Source: Candidatus Zixiibacteriota bacterium (GTDB lineage: Bacteria; Zixibacteria; MSB-5A5; GN15; FEB-12). From it: a stretch of DNA of 14,637 nt. The stretch covers positions 1 to 14,637 of the forward strand of contig JAMPYH010000028.1 of assembly GCA_023700785.1 (NCBI GenBank), read 5' to 3'. The notes beneath the pieces are model-generated. The model was given only the letters and a program-made list of their open reading frames with translations. It did not search any database and was not told the DNA's origin. Below are positions 1-7,264 of this stretch, piece by piece (the stretch's first letter is position 1; every line of letters begins with the position of its first letter). The position numbers were made by a program, and so were the translations under genes.

Positions 1-1092
1 CGCCGTAAAGAAGGCGTTGGGCAATGAATCCCATCGTTGGACCGATTCCTGGAGCAGTGTACGTGCGTATTTGGCGTTATGCGCTCCCCGCGAGCCGTCT
101 TGTTTCACAAAAAGATAGTTAAACAGGATCCGCGCGGCATCGCCGCTCACGGTCGAGTCTATGTAATATTCTGTCGAATCCTCGTCATCGCCGGTCAGGA
201 TATTCGCCGCGACCATCAGTTTGGCCAGCGAGTCGGAGAGCATTCTGATTGTATCCTGAATGGGTCGGCCATCAAAGTCGGTCAACGGTGAACCAAGATG
301 GCAACCTGAAATATTGCAGTTGCCCAGATATTGTTCTCCGCTCAGATCATCCTCGAGCCGGAACGTATGTTCGCCGTACGAATAGCCGACCCCGACGCCG
401 AAATGACATTTCATGCATCCATCCTGGGTTGCGACTGACGCATGCGAATTATTCACCGCTCCCGCGGCAAACCTGAAACCGCCCTGCCCGATCATCATGT
501 GGGCCTGAGTGCCGCTATGTGGACCATCGGCGCCAAGAGTATCGAGGTCGATGGTCAATGTCCCCGCAGTGATGGTCGGGATTTTGGCCGCCTGATGGCA
601 GGTGACACACATGTTTGAACTTCCCATGTCATAATCAAAATTACCGCTCAGGATGGCCGGTGATTCGAGACCACGTAGCGTGTCGAGCTGCCAGGACCCA
701 TACACGCCCGTGTGTGGCATGTGACAGGTGAAGCAATCTATCGCCGAGGGAGCCGGCTGCTGAGTAGTGGAGCCGCTTCCAGTAAAGGCTATAAACCCTT
801 CACTGGTATGGCATTGCGGGCCGCAGACGTTGGTCTGACGATCTTTGGTGTTTAAAACAACGTGAGCTTCGATCAAGTCGCCCGAGGCATGCCGCGAATT
901 GACCCACTGTCCCTTGGGCTGCTTGATCGCGTTATCATCATCGCTGTGACAACGAAGGCAATCCTCGCCCAGAGTGGAATCAAAGAATGTATTGTTGTTT
1001 ATCTCGGTCGTCAGGTCATCACACCCGGATCCAACCAAAAGCGACAAAAAGGCGGTGATCGCAAGCAGGATCAGAATTGCCACAGGGCGCAT
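1..1092 (-). CDS. Multiheme c-type cytochrome lipoprotein (partial, C-terminus off the left edge)
   Basis: The reverse strand reads open for 364 codons from the ATG at 1092-1090 to the window edge with no stop, so the C-terminus is missing. Residues 1-20 are a hydrophobic export signal ending in GSGC (Cys24), a slightly atypical lipobox, so a lipid-anchored envelope protein is likely. Six c-type heme motifs are visible: C45LRCH, C90GPQCH (three residues between the cysteines), C120FTCH, C162VTCH, C226MKCH and C259NISGCH (four residues between). Extra histidines (for example H69, H127, H192, H217, H338) could be distal ligands. The stretch around 335-346 (GAHNAKYARTLL) is typical of periplasmic multiheme cytochromes. 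The start is supported by AAGGAA (complement of 1101-1106), 8 nt upstream. The role is presumably electron transfer in the periplasm or at the outer membrane; the redox partner and exact family cannot be fixed from this fragment. It is divergent from the propeller gene. Confidence 0.9.
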   Translation of the reverse strand, partial: MRPVAILILLAITAFLSLLVGSGCDDLTTEINNNTFFDSTLGEDCLRCHSDDDNAIKQPKGQWVNSRHASGDLIEAHVVLNTKDRQTNVCGPQCHTSEGFIAFTGSGSTTQQPAPSAIDCFTCHMPHTGVYGSWQLDTLRGLESPAILSGNFDYDMGSSNMCVTCHQAAKIPTITAGTLTIDLDTLGADGPHSGTQAHMMIGQGGFRFAAGAVNNSHASVATQDGCMKCHFGVGVGYSYGEHTFRLEDDLSGEQYLGNCNISGCHLGSPLTDFDGRPIQDTIRMLSDSLAKLMVAANILTGDDEDSTEYYIDSTVSGDAARILFNYLFVKQDGSRGAHNAKYARTLLQESVQRWDSLPNAFFTA

Positions 1093-1127
1093 GTCTGGAT
1101 TTCCTTACGTTGGAGTGAACTCTTCGG

Positions 1128-1157
1128 TATATACGTCCCCTCACGGAAGACTGTCAA
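1128..1157 (-). promoter_or_regulatory. Sigma-70-type promoter for the multiheme cytochrome
   Basis: On the minus strand there is a perfect -35 TTGACA (complement of 1152-1157), an 18-nt spacer, and TATATA as -10 (1128-1133). Transcription would start near 1121, leaving a leader of about 29 nt that contains the AAGGAA ribosome site. A short inverted repeat CAATT-G-AATTG (1155-1165) overlaps the -35 element. Confidence 0.55.
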
Positions 1158-1396
1158 TTGAATTGTTACCGCCCCTGGCACGTCTATCTGTCATGCGGGC
1201 GCTCTGTTAGGTTGCTCCGGCTGGACTTGGCGCGGATTATTCACGACAGATCGCGAACCTTGAATCCCCTTGCGCCTCAGAGGTGTATCACGTATGTTCC
1301 ATTCCTTGATTGCGGCCACCCGCGTGAGTGGGGAGATTCCGCATGAGCGATGCTTGCAGGAGATGCTGTTCTGAACAACCCACATACTTTGGTCGC

Positions 1397-1400
1397 GAGG
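1397..1400 (+). promoter_or_regulatory. Ribosome binding site supporting a TTG start for the propeller gene
   Basis: GAGG lies 6 nt upstream of TTG 1407-1409. Starting there puts a textbook signal peptide at residues 1-22. The ATG at 1350 would add 19 residues, including an acidic one, before the hydrophobic core and has a purine-rich site about 14 nt away. The TTG is therefore preferred, though not proven. Confidence 0.45.
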
Positions 1401-1406
1401 TGCCTT

Positions 1407-4022
1407 TTGATCAAGCTGCTTAGCGCCTTCGTTCTGCTGATTTCCCCGGTCATGATCTTCGCCGGTCCGGCGCACTTCTATGACATCAACGATGAACCTG
1501 ATACCACGTACGCGACCAATGTCGTGATCGATATCATCGAACACAACGGCGGTATCTGGTTCGCTACCGGGCAGGGAGTCAATTTCAGTTTCGACAACGG
1601 CCAGACCTGGCTGTTATACAATACGAGCAATGGATTGGCCGGAAATGATGTCTCCGCCATCTATTCCGCCGGGACCCGGCTCTGGATCGCGACAAATCAT
1701 GTCGGGATTGTCAACGGCTTTGAAGAAGTGTTCTCTGACGGACTGACCTATACCGATAATGACGGTGCTACCTGGACTCAACTTGATTTCTCCGAAGCCG
1801 GGCTCGATATCCCCTATGTGACCGGCCCGTTCCGCACTATTTACGATATCGGTGGAGCTTCGGACTTCCAGGGTCGCGACTGGGTCTTCGCCGCGGCATT
1901 CGCCGGAGGGTTACTTGGTTCGGCCGATGGCGGTACGACCTGGCAACGGCTCTTCGCCACGCGCGACGATTCCCTTAATTTCGAGAATGCGTACAAGGGT
2001 CTCGACACGTTATGGTGGCGGAATAGGCTGTTTTCCGTCGTCGCGGATACATCGCATGGCGATTCACTTTATCTCTGGGCCGGCACCGCGGGGGGGATAC
2101 TACAGTTTGTATATTTGACTCCCGCAGACAAGTTTTCCGCCCGCGTCATCCAAAAAGTCGCCATTTGCGAGAGTTGTACTGGCGTGGCCAACAATTTTGC
2201 CTGGTTTGGCGGAGTCAACGGCCTCACGCGGGGGCATACGACCGGAGGGCCGTTCCAGACTCGCTTCCCGATCGACTTTGGGCAGTTCAGAACGCGAGTG
2301 ACTGCGATGCAGGAGTTTGGCGGCAAGCTCTTTTTGGGACTTGCGGATTCAGTGTTGGCGATCTCACAGGGCCTGTACGTGTCGGGTGATAACGGTGATA
2401 CGTTTGATCCTGTCCCGACACTGCTCGGCTCCCAGTACCAGATCGTTGATTTCGCCGTTATCCGTGATCGGCTTTACGCCGCGAATCTGGAGGATGGTCT
2501 ATGGGTGAGCGGTGATACCGGTACGACGTGGGGGAGGATCTACCTCGACTCCGCGGTGACCGGACCATCCAATCTTCGCAACATCACTCACTCGCTTGAA
2601 TCGATCGGTGATACTCTTTTCGTCGGCACCGACTCAGGGCTGTCGATCATTTTCCTTGATCCCGCCGGCGCGATAGATTCGGCGCGGCACTATGTTCCTG
2701 ATCCGGATTCCTCGGCGTCAAGAGTGACGCAGATTCGTGTTCAACTTTTCACTGACACGGTCTCGCTGGTCAACGATTCGTTTGCGCTCTGGACGATCAA
2801 CCGCCAGGTCGGTGGTGTCGGCAGGCCGACTGTCTCTGTTTCCAAAGACCGCGGCTTAACCTGGTCATATTATCTCGCCAACGGCGAAGTATATGATATC
2901 GCTCCGGTCAATGTGCCGAAGGATCCATTCAAAAATGTCTATATTGTCGGGCCGACCGGCATCAAGTTCATCGCCACTGGCACCGATCCGAATACGATCC
3001 AAAACGCGATCGTCCGCGACGCAGTGGACACAACCCTCCTGCTGAGCACCGACACGGTAAACGCGGTGGTGACCAAAGGTGACACCGTGCTGTTTGGCGG
3101 CAACCGGGGGATCGCTCTCTCGCGCGACCGTGGCCGCACTTATCGCGTCTACACGCCGAACCTTGACCCGCTCAAAGCCGACCTGGTTGTATCCTACACC
3201 GTTGCGACGACCATCAATAATGACACGGCGGGGGCAAGCGTCGGCCTGATCGGCAACTTTATTCCAGCGCTTGGGATCCAGTACCTCACTCCGGACACGG
3301 CGAGAATTATCGCGTCTTGTCGGCCGACCACATCCGGCGGATATGGCGTCTCGGTCGGTCGAGTGGTACCGGTATTTGATACCAACAACGTGCAAACAGG
3401 CTCCAGGTATCGCTTTGACGTTGTTTACTTCCGCAATTTCGCCTGGAATATCGCCGCGCACGGCGACACGCTTTTCCTGCCGACGGATGATGGTTTGATC
3501 ACCGGCTGGGATCTGTTGGGCGATGGCGCGACGGTCGATACGGTGGCGTTCCGAAACGCGCAGGGGAAAGACCTGCTTTTTCCCGGCACGCCGGTTTATG
3601 CGGCCAAGGTCATCGATGGTTATCTTTGGTCCGGTACCGATGACGGTACTGTCCGCATCAGCCTCGCCGATCTCGCGGACCAGAAGCTGTATATACGAAC
3701 CGACCCCACCGAAGAGGTCTACGCGTTTCCAGTCCCCTTCAGCCCAAATCGGGATGATCGCGTCCGGTTCCATTTTGCGGTTCCGGCCGACGGCAATGTC
3801 ACGCTTGAGATATATGATTTCGCGATGAATCTTGTCGCGACGCCGATCGAAAACCAGTTCTTCGACGCCGGGATATATCCGCCGGGGCCAACAGAGGATC
3901 AGCGACCCTACTGGGATGGCCGGAACGACAAAGGGGACGTTGTCGCGGTAGGCGTGTATTATTTCCGGATCATGTACGGGAACGGCGAATCGGCCTGGGG
4001 CAAACTGGCGATCGTGCCATAA
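1407..4022 (+). CDS. Secreted beta-propeller protein with C-terminal FlgD-like Ig domain (PorZ-like architecture)
   Basis: Read from TTG 1407 the product is 871 aa (890 aa if ATG 1350 is used). Residues 1-22 form a signal peptide (hydrophobic core LLSAFVLLISPVMIFA). Most of the protein is propeller-like: recurring blades of the type GDTLFVGTDSGL, with Asp-box/BNR turns such as FSFDNGQTW, YTDNDGATW, GSADGGTTW, VSGDTGTTW, VSKDRGLTW and LSRDRGRTY. About ten blades can be discerned, compatible with two propellers. The last 103 residues (769-871) form a FlgD-type Ig domain with the diagnostic stretch WDGRNDKGDVVAVGVYYFRI. Bacteroidetes PorZ is likewise a secreted double propeller with a C-terminal beta domain that works beside PorV, PorQ and PorU, and here the next two genes are PorV/PorQ-family. 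The architecture and context are seen directly; the PorZ role is inference. It could instead be a surface protein carrying a sorting domain. It is followed after 12 nt by the first barrel gene. Confidence 0.8.
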   Translation: MIKLLSAFVLLISPVMIFAGPAHFYDINDEPDTTYATNVVIDIIEHNGGIWFATGQGVNFSFDNGQTWLLYNTSNGLAGNDVSAIYSAGTRLWIATNHVGIVNGFEEVFSDGLTYTDNDGATWTQLDFSEAGLDIPYVTGPFRTIYDIGGASDFQGRDWVFAAAFAGGLLGSADGGTTWQRLFATRDDSLNFENAYKGLDTLWWRNRLFSVVADTSHGDSLYLWAGTAGGILQFVYLTPADKFSARVIQKVAICESCTGVANNFAWFGGVNGLTRGHTTGGPFQTRFPIDFGQFRTRVTAMQEFGGKLFLGLADSVLAISQGLYVSGDNGDTFDPVPTLLGSQYQIVDFAVIRDRLYAANLEDGLWVSGDTGTTWGRIYLDSAVTGPSNLRNITHSLESIGDTLFVGTDSGLSIIFLDPAGAIDSARHYVPDPDSSASRVTQIRVQLFTDTVSLVNDSFALWTINRQVGGVGRPTVSVSKDRGLTWSYYLANGEVYDIAPVNVPKDPFKNVYIVGPTGIKFIATGTDPNTIQNAIVRDAVDTTLLLSTDTVNAVVTKGDTVLFGGNRGIALSRDRGRTYRVYTPNLDPLKADLVVSYTVATTINNDTAGASVGLIGNFIPALGIQYLTPDTARIIASCRPTTSGGYGVSVGRVVPVFDTNNVQTGSRYRFDVVYFRNFAWNIAAHGDTLFLPTDDGLITGWDLLGDGATVDTVAFRNAQGKDLLFPGTPVYAAKVIDGYLWSGTDDGTVRISLADLADQKLYIRTDPTEEVYAFPVPFSPNRDDRVRFHFAVPADGNVTLEIYDFAMNLVATPIENQFFDAGIYPPGPTEDQRPYWDGRNDKGDVVAVGVYYFRIMYGNGESAWGKLAIVP

Positions 4023-4034
4023 GGAGAGCAAGTC

Positions 4035-5015
4035 ATGCAGAGATTATTGACATCTATACTGATAGTGCTTCTGCTCTCCTCGACGGCGATGACGGAAGAA
4101 GGCCAGGGTGGCTACGCCGGGGCATTTTTCCAGGTCCCGATAGGCGCCCGTCCGACCGCAATGGGTGGGGCCTACATAGGTGTATCAAATGACGGCGCGG
4201 GCTTCCTGTTTAATCCGGCGGGATTAAGTAAACTTCCGCAGCCGTTGTTCGCGTCTTCCTATCGCGCGCTTCAGCTTGACCGCAAACTTGGGTATGCCAC
4301 CGCTCTGTTCCCTGTGCGCGGAAACTCGGTGCTGGGCGGAAGCTGGCTGTACGCCGGGTCCGGATCGGTCGCGACGCGCGACCGTGACGGTGTCCCGATC
4401 GGAACCGAGATACAACAGCACAGCCACCAATTCTCAATCGTGTTTGCCAAACAGTTCGAGGACAACATCTCAGCCGGCGTAAAGCTCAACTATTTGCACT
4501 CGGTATTCGCGGAGATGGGGGCATATTCGATCGGCTTCGATTTCGGTCTGATGCTCCATATCGATCAATTGGTCGATCGCGAGAAGCGCGACCTGATGCC
4601 GGTCAAGGATATCCAGGTCGGACTGGCGGTGCGGCAGCTTGGGATGAAGTATCGCTGGGATACGGAGAACCTTCCCGCTGAGCTGGGCGGAGATGTTTTC
4701 GCGTATGAACAGGACGATGATGTCCCGGTCAATATCGGACTGGGCGCCTCGGCCCGCTTTTTCGAGCGCAAGCTCCTTCTCGCGGCCGATATTACCAAGA
4801 ACCTCAAGCAGAATATCATCCCGCATGTCGGCGGCGAATATATGGTGACCGACCAGTTTGCGCTCCGCGCGGGTTACGGCGACTATCGCGTAACCGGCGG
4901 GATCGGCTACCTGTTCAAATTCGCGAAGAACTCTCTCGCCATCGATTATGCCTTTTCAACTGACAGGATCGATGAAGGATCGGAGCACATCTTCTCCTTT
5001 GACCTCCTATTCTGA
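4035..5015 (+). CDS. PorV/PorQ-family outer-membrane beta-barrel protein (first copy)
   Basis: The 326-aa product has an N-terminal signal peptide (hydrophobic residues 5-18, cleavage near STAM-TEE). It then shows the family signature GARPTAMGGAYIGVSNDGAG followed by FNPAGLSKL, typical of the PorV/PorQ (UPF0164) barrels related to FadL. Alternating amphipathic strands continue to the C-terminus, which ends in aromatic-rich FSFDLLF, as expected for an outer-membrane barrel. In Bacteroidetes, PorV carries type IX secretion cargo to the attachment complex and PorQ is a partner; which role applies here cannot be told. AAGGAGAG sits 6 nt before the ATG. It lies between the propeller gene and a paralogue 8 nt downstream, so it is very probably co-transcribed and co-functional with both. 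Confidence 0.85.
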   Translation: MQRLLTSILIVLLLSSTAMTEEGQGGYAGAFFQVPIGARPTAMGGAYIGVSNDGAGFLFNPAGLSKLPQPLFASSYRALQLDRKLGYATALFPVRGNSVLGGSWLYAGSGSVATRDRDGVPIGTEIQQHSHQFSIVFAKQFEDNISAGVKLNYLHSVFAEMGAYSIGFDFGLMLHIDQLVDREKRDLMPVKDIQVGLAVRQLGMKYRWDTENLPAELGGDVFAYEQDDDVPVNIGLGASARFFERKLLLAADITKNLKQNIIPHVGGEYMVTDQFALRAGYGDYRVTGGIGYLFKFAKNSLAIDYAFSTDRIDEGSEHIFSFDLLF

Positions 5016-5023
5016 GCGCGATC

Positions 5024-5920
5024 ATGAAACTACTAAGTAGCGTTATCCTTGCCGTTCTCCTGAGCATCTCTTCGATCATGGCCGAAACCGTTGATGGTTT
5101 GGCGATGATGAAGATCGAGCCGGGGGCGCGCCCGTCGGGGATGGGTGGAGCCTTTGTGTCGATAGGCGGCGATCCGTTCGCGCCACCGTATAATCCGGCA
5201 GCCGCTTCCTCAGCCGACAGGTTTCGCGTCAGTTTTGGACATATCGAATACTGGGAGAATGTCCGCCTTGAGACCGGCTATTTTGTCTCGCCCCTCAAAG
5301 GGCGATTTTCGATCCACGGCGGGATCCGATACGCATCCTTAGGCGAGATCGAGGTCCGGTCGATTCCGTCCACCGATCCGGACGCAATAGCCGAGGTCAA
5401 CGATATATCGTTAAAGGCCGGCCTGGCGTACCGTGTCAGCGAAAAGATCTCGGCCGGATTCGGCGCTGGATGGTTCATTGAGAAGATCGAAGCATGGCGC
5501 GGGACCGCGCTTAATTTCGACCTCGGCCTGCTGGCTGCGCCGACGCGGCAGTTATCGCTCGGCGCTTCGGTCGCCAATCTTGGCTCGGACTTCCGACTGG
5601 AAAAGACCGGCATTGTCGGTTCTCGAGATATTTCTCTGCCGGTCACCTATCGGGTTGGCGGCTCGTACCGTTATCAGCGCGTCCTTGGCGCGCTTGATCT
5701 TGTCATCCTCGATGACGAACTCCACGCGCATCTGGGCGCCGAGGCTCGTCTTGATGCTAAACTCGCGGTCCGCGCGGGTTATATGGCCAATTACGACTCA
5801 AAGAATATTTCCGCCGGAGCGTCCTTTACGCACCGCAACCTGACCGTCGATTACGCCTTCGTCCCCTACACCAATGACCTTGGAACGACTCATCTATTTA
5901 ATTTCACCATAGAATTGTGA
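5024..5920 (+). CDS. PorV/PorQ-family outer-membrane beta-barrel protein (second copy)
   Basis: This 298-aa product has a signal peptide (residues 1-20, cleavage after SIMA) and the same signature as its upstream neighbour: GARPSGMGGAFVSIGGDPFA followed by YNPAAASSAD. Barrel-like strands with dyads such as ISAGFGAGWF and LSLGASVANLG follow, and the C-terminus ends in an aromatic-containing strand (LFNFTIEL). It is an ancient paralogue: beyond the N-terminal motif and general barrel pattern, the two proteins differ clearly. The start lies 8 nt after the upstream stop, with only a weak purine-rich site (GAGCG), so translational coupling is likely. By context it is an outer-membrane partner of the propeller protein, perhaps the PorQ to the neighbour's PorV. 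That assignment is inference. Confidence 0.83.
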   Translation: MKLLSSVILAVLLSISSIMAETVDGLAMMKIEPGARPSGMGGAFVSIGGDPFAPPYNPAAASSADRFRVSFGHIEYWENVRLETGYFVSPLKGRFSIHGGIRYASLGEIEVRSIPSTDPDAIAEVNDISLKAGLAYRVSEKISAGFGAGWFIEKIEAWRGTALNFDLGLLAAPTRQLSLGASVANLGSDFRLEKTGIVGSRDISLPVTYRVGGSYRYQRVLGALDLVILDDELHAHLGAEARLDAKLAVRAGYMANYDSKNISAGASFTHRNLTVDYAFVPYTNDLGTTHLFNFTIEL

Positions 5921-5932
5921 TCAGGAGAGAAT

Positions 5933-7051
5933 ATGCCTAAGTACAAAATTGCCTGGCTGCCGGGAGATGGAGTCGGCAATGATGTGATGGAAGCTGCCCG
6001 CATCGTGCTTGATAAGGTCCGCCTTGACGCGGAGTACATCCATGGAGATATCGGTTGGGAGTTCTGGTCAAAGGAAGCAAACCCGCTTCCCGATCGAACT
6101 ATCGACCTGCTCCGCAATACCGACTGCGCGCTCTTTGGCGCGATCACCTCGCTCCCCAAGGAGGAAGCTGAGCGCGCCCTCGCGCCGCACCTTCAAGGGA
6201 AAAACCTCGTTTACTCGTCGCCGATCGTCCGGATGCGCCAGGAGTTCAACCTCCGGACCAATCTTCGTCCGTGCAAGGGGTATGCGGGCAACCCGCTCAA
6301 TTACAAAGAGGGGATCGATATCGTCGTTTTCAGGGAGAACACCGAGGATCTGTACGTCGGAGTTGAGTTCTTTCCGCTCCCCGACGAGGTCCGCGAGGCG
6401 GTCAAAAAGCATAACAAGAAGATGGCTCGCTTCGACAAGACTCCCGGCAACGAGATAGCGGTCTCACTGCGCATCAACACCAAAGACGGGTGCCGCAATA
6501 TCATTCGTGACGCGTTTGAGTTCGCCAAAAAGGAAGGGCGGCCGCATGTCACGATAGTCGAAAAGCCGAATGTCATTCGTGAGACTTCAGGCCTCATGGT
6601 TCGCACGGCGCGTGAGGTAGCCAAACAATATCCCGGGATAGAGCTGAAAGAAGCGAATATCGACGCGATGTGCATGTGGCTGCTGAAGAACCCGTTTGAT
6701 TACTCGGTGATCGTTACCTCCAACATGTTTGGCGATATTATTTCGGATCTGTGCGCGCAGCTGGTTGGGGGACTCGGCTTCGCGGCGTCGGGAAATATCG
6801 GAGACAACTACGCCGTCTTCGAACCGACCCACGGTTCCGCGCCGAAATACGCCGGACAGTACAAGGTCAACCCGATCGCGATGCTCCTGACGGTCAAACT
6901 GATGTTTGACTGGCTGAACGAAAAGGAGAAAGCGGCCAGGCTCGAATCCGCTATCGCCACGGTGATCAAAGAGGGGAAAGTCCGTACGTACGACATGGGC
7001 GGGAAAAACAGCTCGCTCGAGGTAGCGCAGGCGGTCGCCGCAATGCTGTAA
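5933..7051 (+). CDS. Isocitrate/isopropylmalate-family 3-hydroxyacid oxidative decarboxylase (probably isocitrate dehydrogenase-like)
   Basis: The 372-aa product is a complete member of the isocitrate/isopropylmalate/homoisocitrate dehydrogenase family, which oxidises and decarboxylates 2-hydroxy-3-carboxy acids with NAD(P)+. Visible elements are PGDGVGNDV (10-18), the substrate loop S96PIVRMR102 with R112, FRENTEDLYVG (133-143), K211 and N213 in VEKPN, the metal-binding aspartates D244, D268 and D272 (NMFGDIISD), and the coenzyme loop EPTHGSAPKYAG (297-308). Aligned by eye to E. coli Icd, R102, R112, R134, Y141, K211 and the aspartates are kept, but Asn115 is replaced by Ile98. K305-Y306 matches the NADP-type pair K344-Y345, whereas the position of Arg395 is Gly357. 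The YSSPIV stretch recalls fungal homoisocitrate dehydrogenases, so the substrate is open. AGGAGAGA precedes the ATG. It follows the barrel genes by 12 nt and is closed by the hairpin at 7088. Confidence 0.88.
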   Translation: MPKYKIAWLPGDGVGNDVMEAARIVLDKVRLDAEYIHGDIGWEFWSKEANPLPDRTIDLLRNTDCALFGAITSLPKEEAERALAPHLQGKNLVYSSPIVRMRQEFNLRTNLRPCKGYAGNPLNYKEGIDIVVFRENTEDLYVGVEFFPLPDEVREAVKKHNKKMARFDKTPGNEIAVSLRINTKDGCRNIIRDAFEFAKKEGRPHVTIVEKPNVIRETSGLMVRTAREVAKQYPGIELKEANIDAMCMWLLKNPFDYSVIVTSNMFGDIISDLCAQLVGGLGFAASGNIGDNYAVFEPTHGSAPKYAGQYKVNPIAMLLTVKLMFDWLNEKEKAARLESAIATVIKEGKVRTYDMGGKNSSLEVAQAVAAML

Positions 7052-7087
7052 GCAGCCTCAAACTGGAGCCTATTGCAACGACAGACT

Positions 7088-7119
7088 ACGGCCGCTGAGT
7101 CGCTTAACTCAGCGGCCGT
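7088..7119. terminator. Strong hairpin ending the propeller-barrel-dehydrogenase cluster
   Basis: ACGGCCGCTGAGT (7088-7100) and its exact complement (7107-7119) form a 13-bp GC-rich stem around the 6-nt loop CGCTTA. Only a short T run follows (TTT, then CG). It lies 37 nt after the dehydrogenase stop and before the next promoter, which fits a transcription end point, though the weak U tract makes efficiency uncertain. Confidence 0.7.
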
Positions 7120-7196
7120 TTCGTGTTGGAGCATGCGACTTAAGCCACATCGACAATCAACATCTACCAAATAGTAAACTTTCGGCAATTTCCTCC

Positions 7197-7225
7197 TTGC
7201 CAGCCAGTCGCTTCTGTTGTAGTTT
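7197..7225 (+). promoter_or_regulatory. Candidate promoter of the ior-buk-ptb operon
   Basis: TTGCCA (7197-7202, five of six to the -35 consensus), a 17-nt spacer, and TAGTTT (7220-7225, fitting TAnnnT). It is downstream of the preceding terminator and 40 nt upstream of the iorA start. Transcription would begin near 7232, inside the dyad at 7227-7242. Confidence 0.45.
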
Positions 7226-7226
7226 T

Positions 7227-7242
7227 TGTGAAAGAATTCACA
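7227..7242. promoter_or_regulatory. CRP-type operator, perfect TGTGA-N6-TCACA dyad
   Basis: The 16 bases TGTGAAAGAATTCACA read the same on both strands for six bases each side of a 4-nt centre and match the CRP consensus half-sites exactly. The site directly follows the predicted -10 element and covers the expected transcription start, 22 nt before the iorA ATG. That is a position where a bound CRP/FNR-family regulator would normally repress. The regulator itself is not in the window. Confidence 0.6.
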
Positions 7243-7264
7243 GCAAGGTAACGAGATAGTATAT

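Larger units (their letters stand above)
1093..1406. other. Divergent intergenic region between the cytochrome and propeller genes
   Basis: This stretch of about 314 nt separates two divergent genes. The cytochrome side has a clear promoter (1128-1157) and ribosome site. The plus-strand side has only a weak candidate, TTGCTC (1212-1217), 17 nt, GATTAT (1235-1240). A 26-codon reading frame (1343-1423) overlaps the propeller start; it has a reasonable purine-rich site upstream but no recognisable product. I see no RNA gene, repeat array or terminator here. Confidence 0.5.

Noticed and set aside
862..1161. Plus-strand small frames over the left 1.2 kb (37-291, 249-476, 862-1161 and others)
   Set aside because: They lie opposite the uninterrupted cytochrome frame with six heme motifs, and none has a recognisable product or good ribosome site.
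1191..1544. Minus-strand frame of 117 codons in the divergent intergenic region
   Set aside because: It runs from inside the propeller gene, has charged low-complexity composition, and its ending would leave the cytochrome promoter region without purpose.
2865..4031. Long minus-strand open frame (388 codons) opposite the propeller gene
   Set aside because: It is antisense to a gene with clear propeller and FlgD-type motifs, is rich in Arg, Asp and Ile as expected from a mirrored frame, and shows no domain.
5933..7051. Naming the dehydrogenase leuB or icd
   Set aside because: Neither the LeuB substrate loop nor the full Icd set is present, and no leucine or TCA cycle genes adjoin it, so a family-level call is safer.
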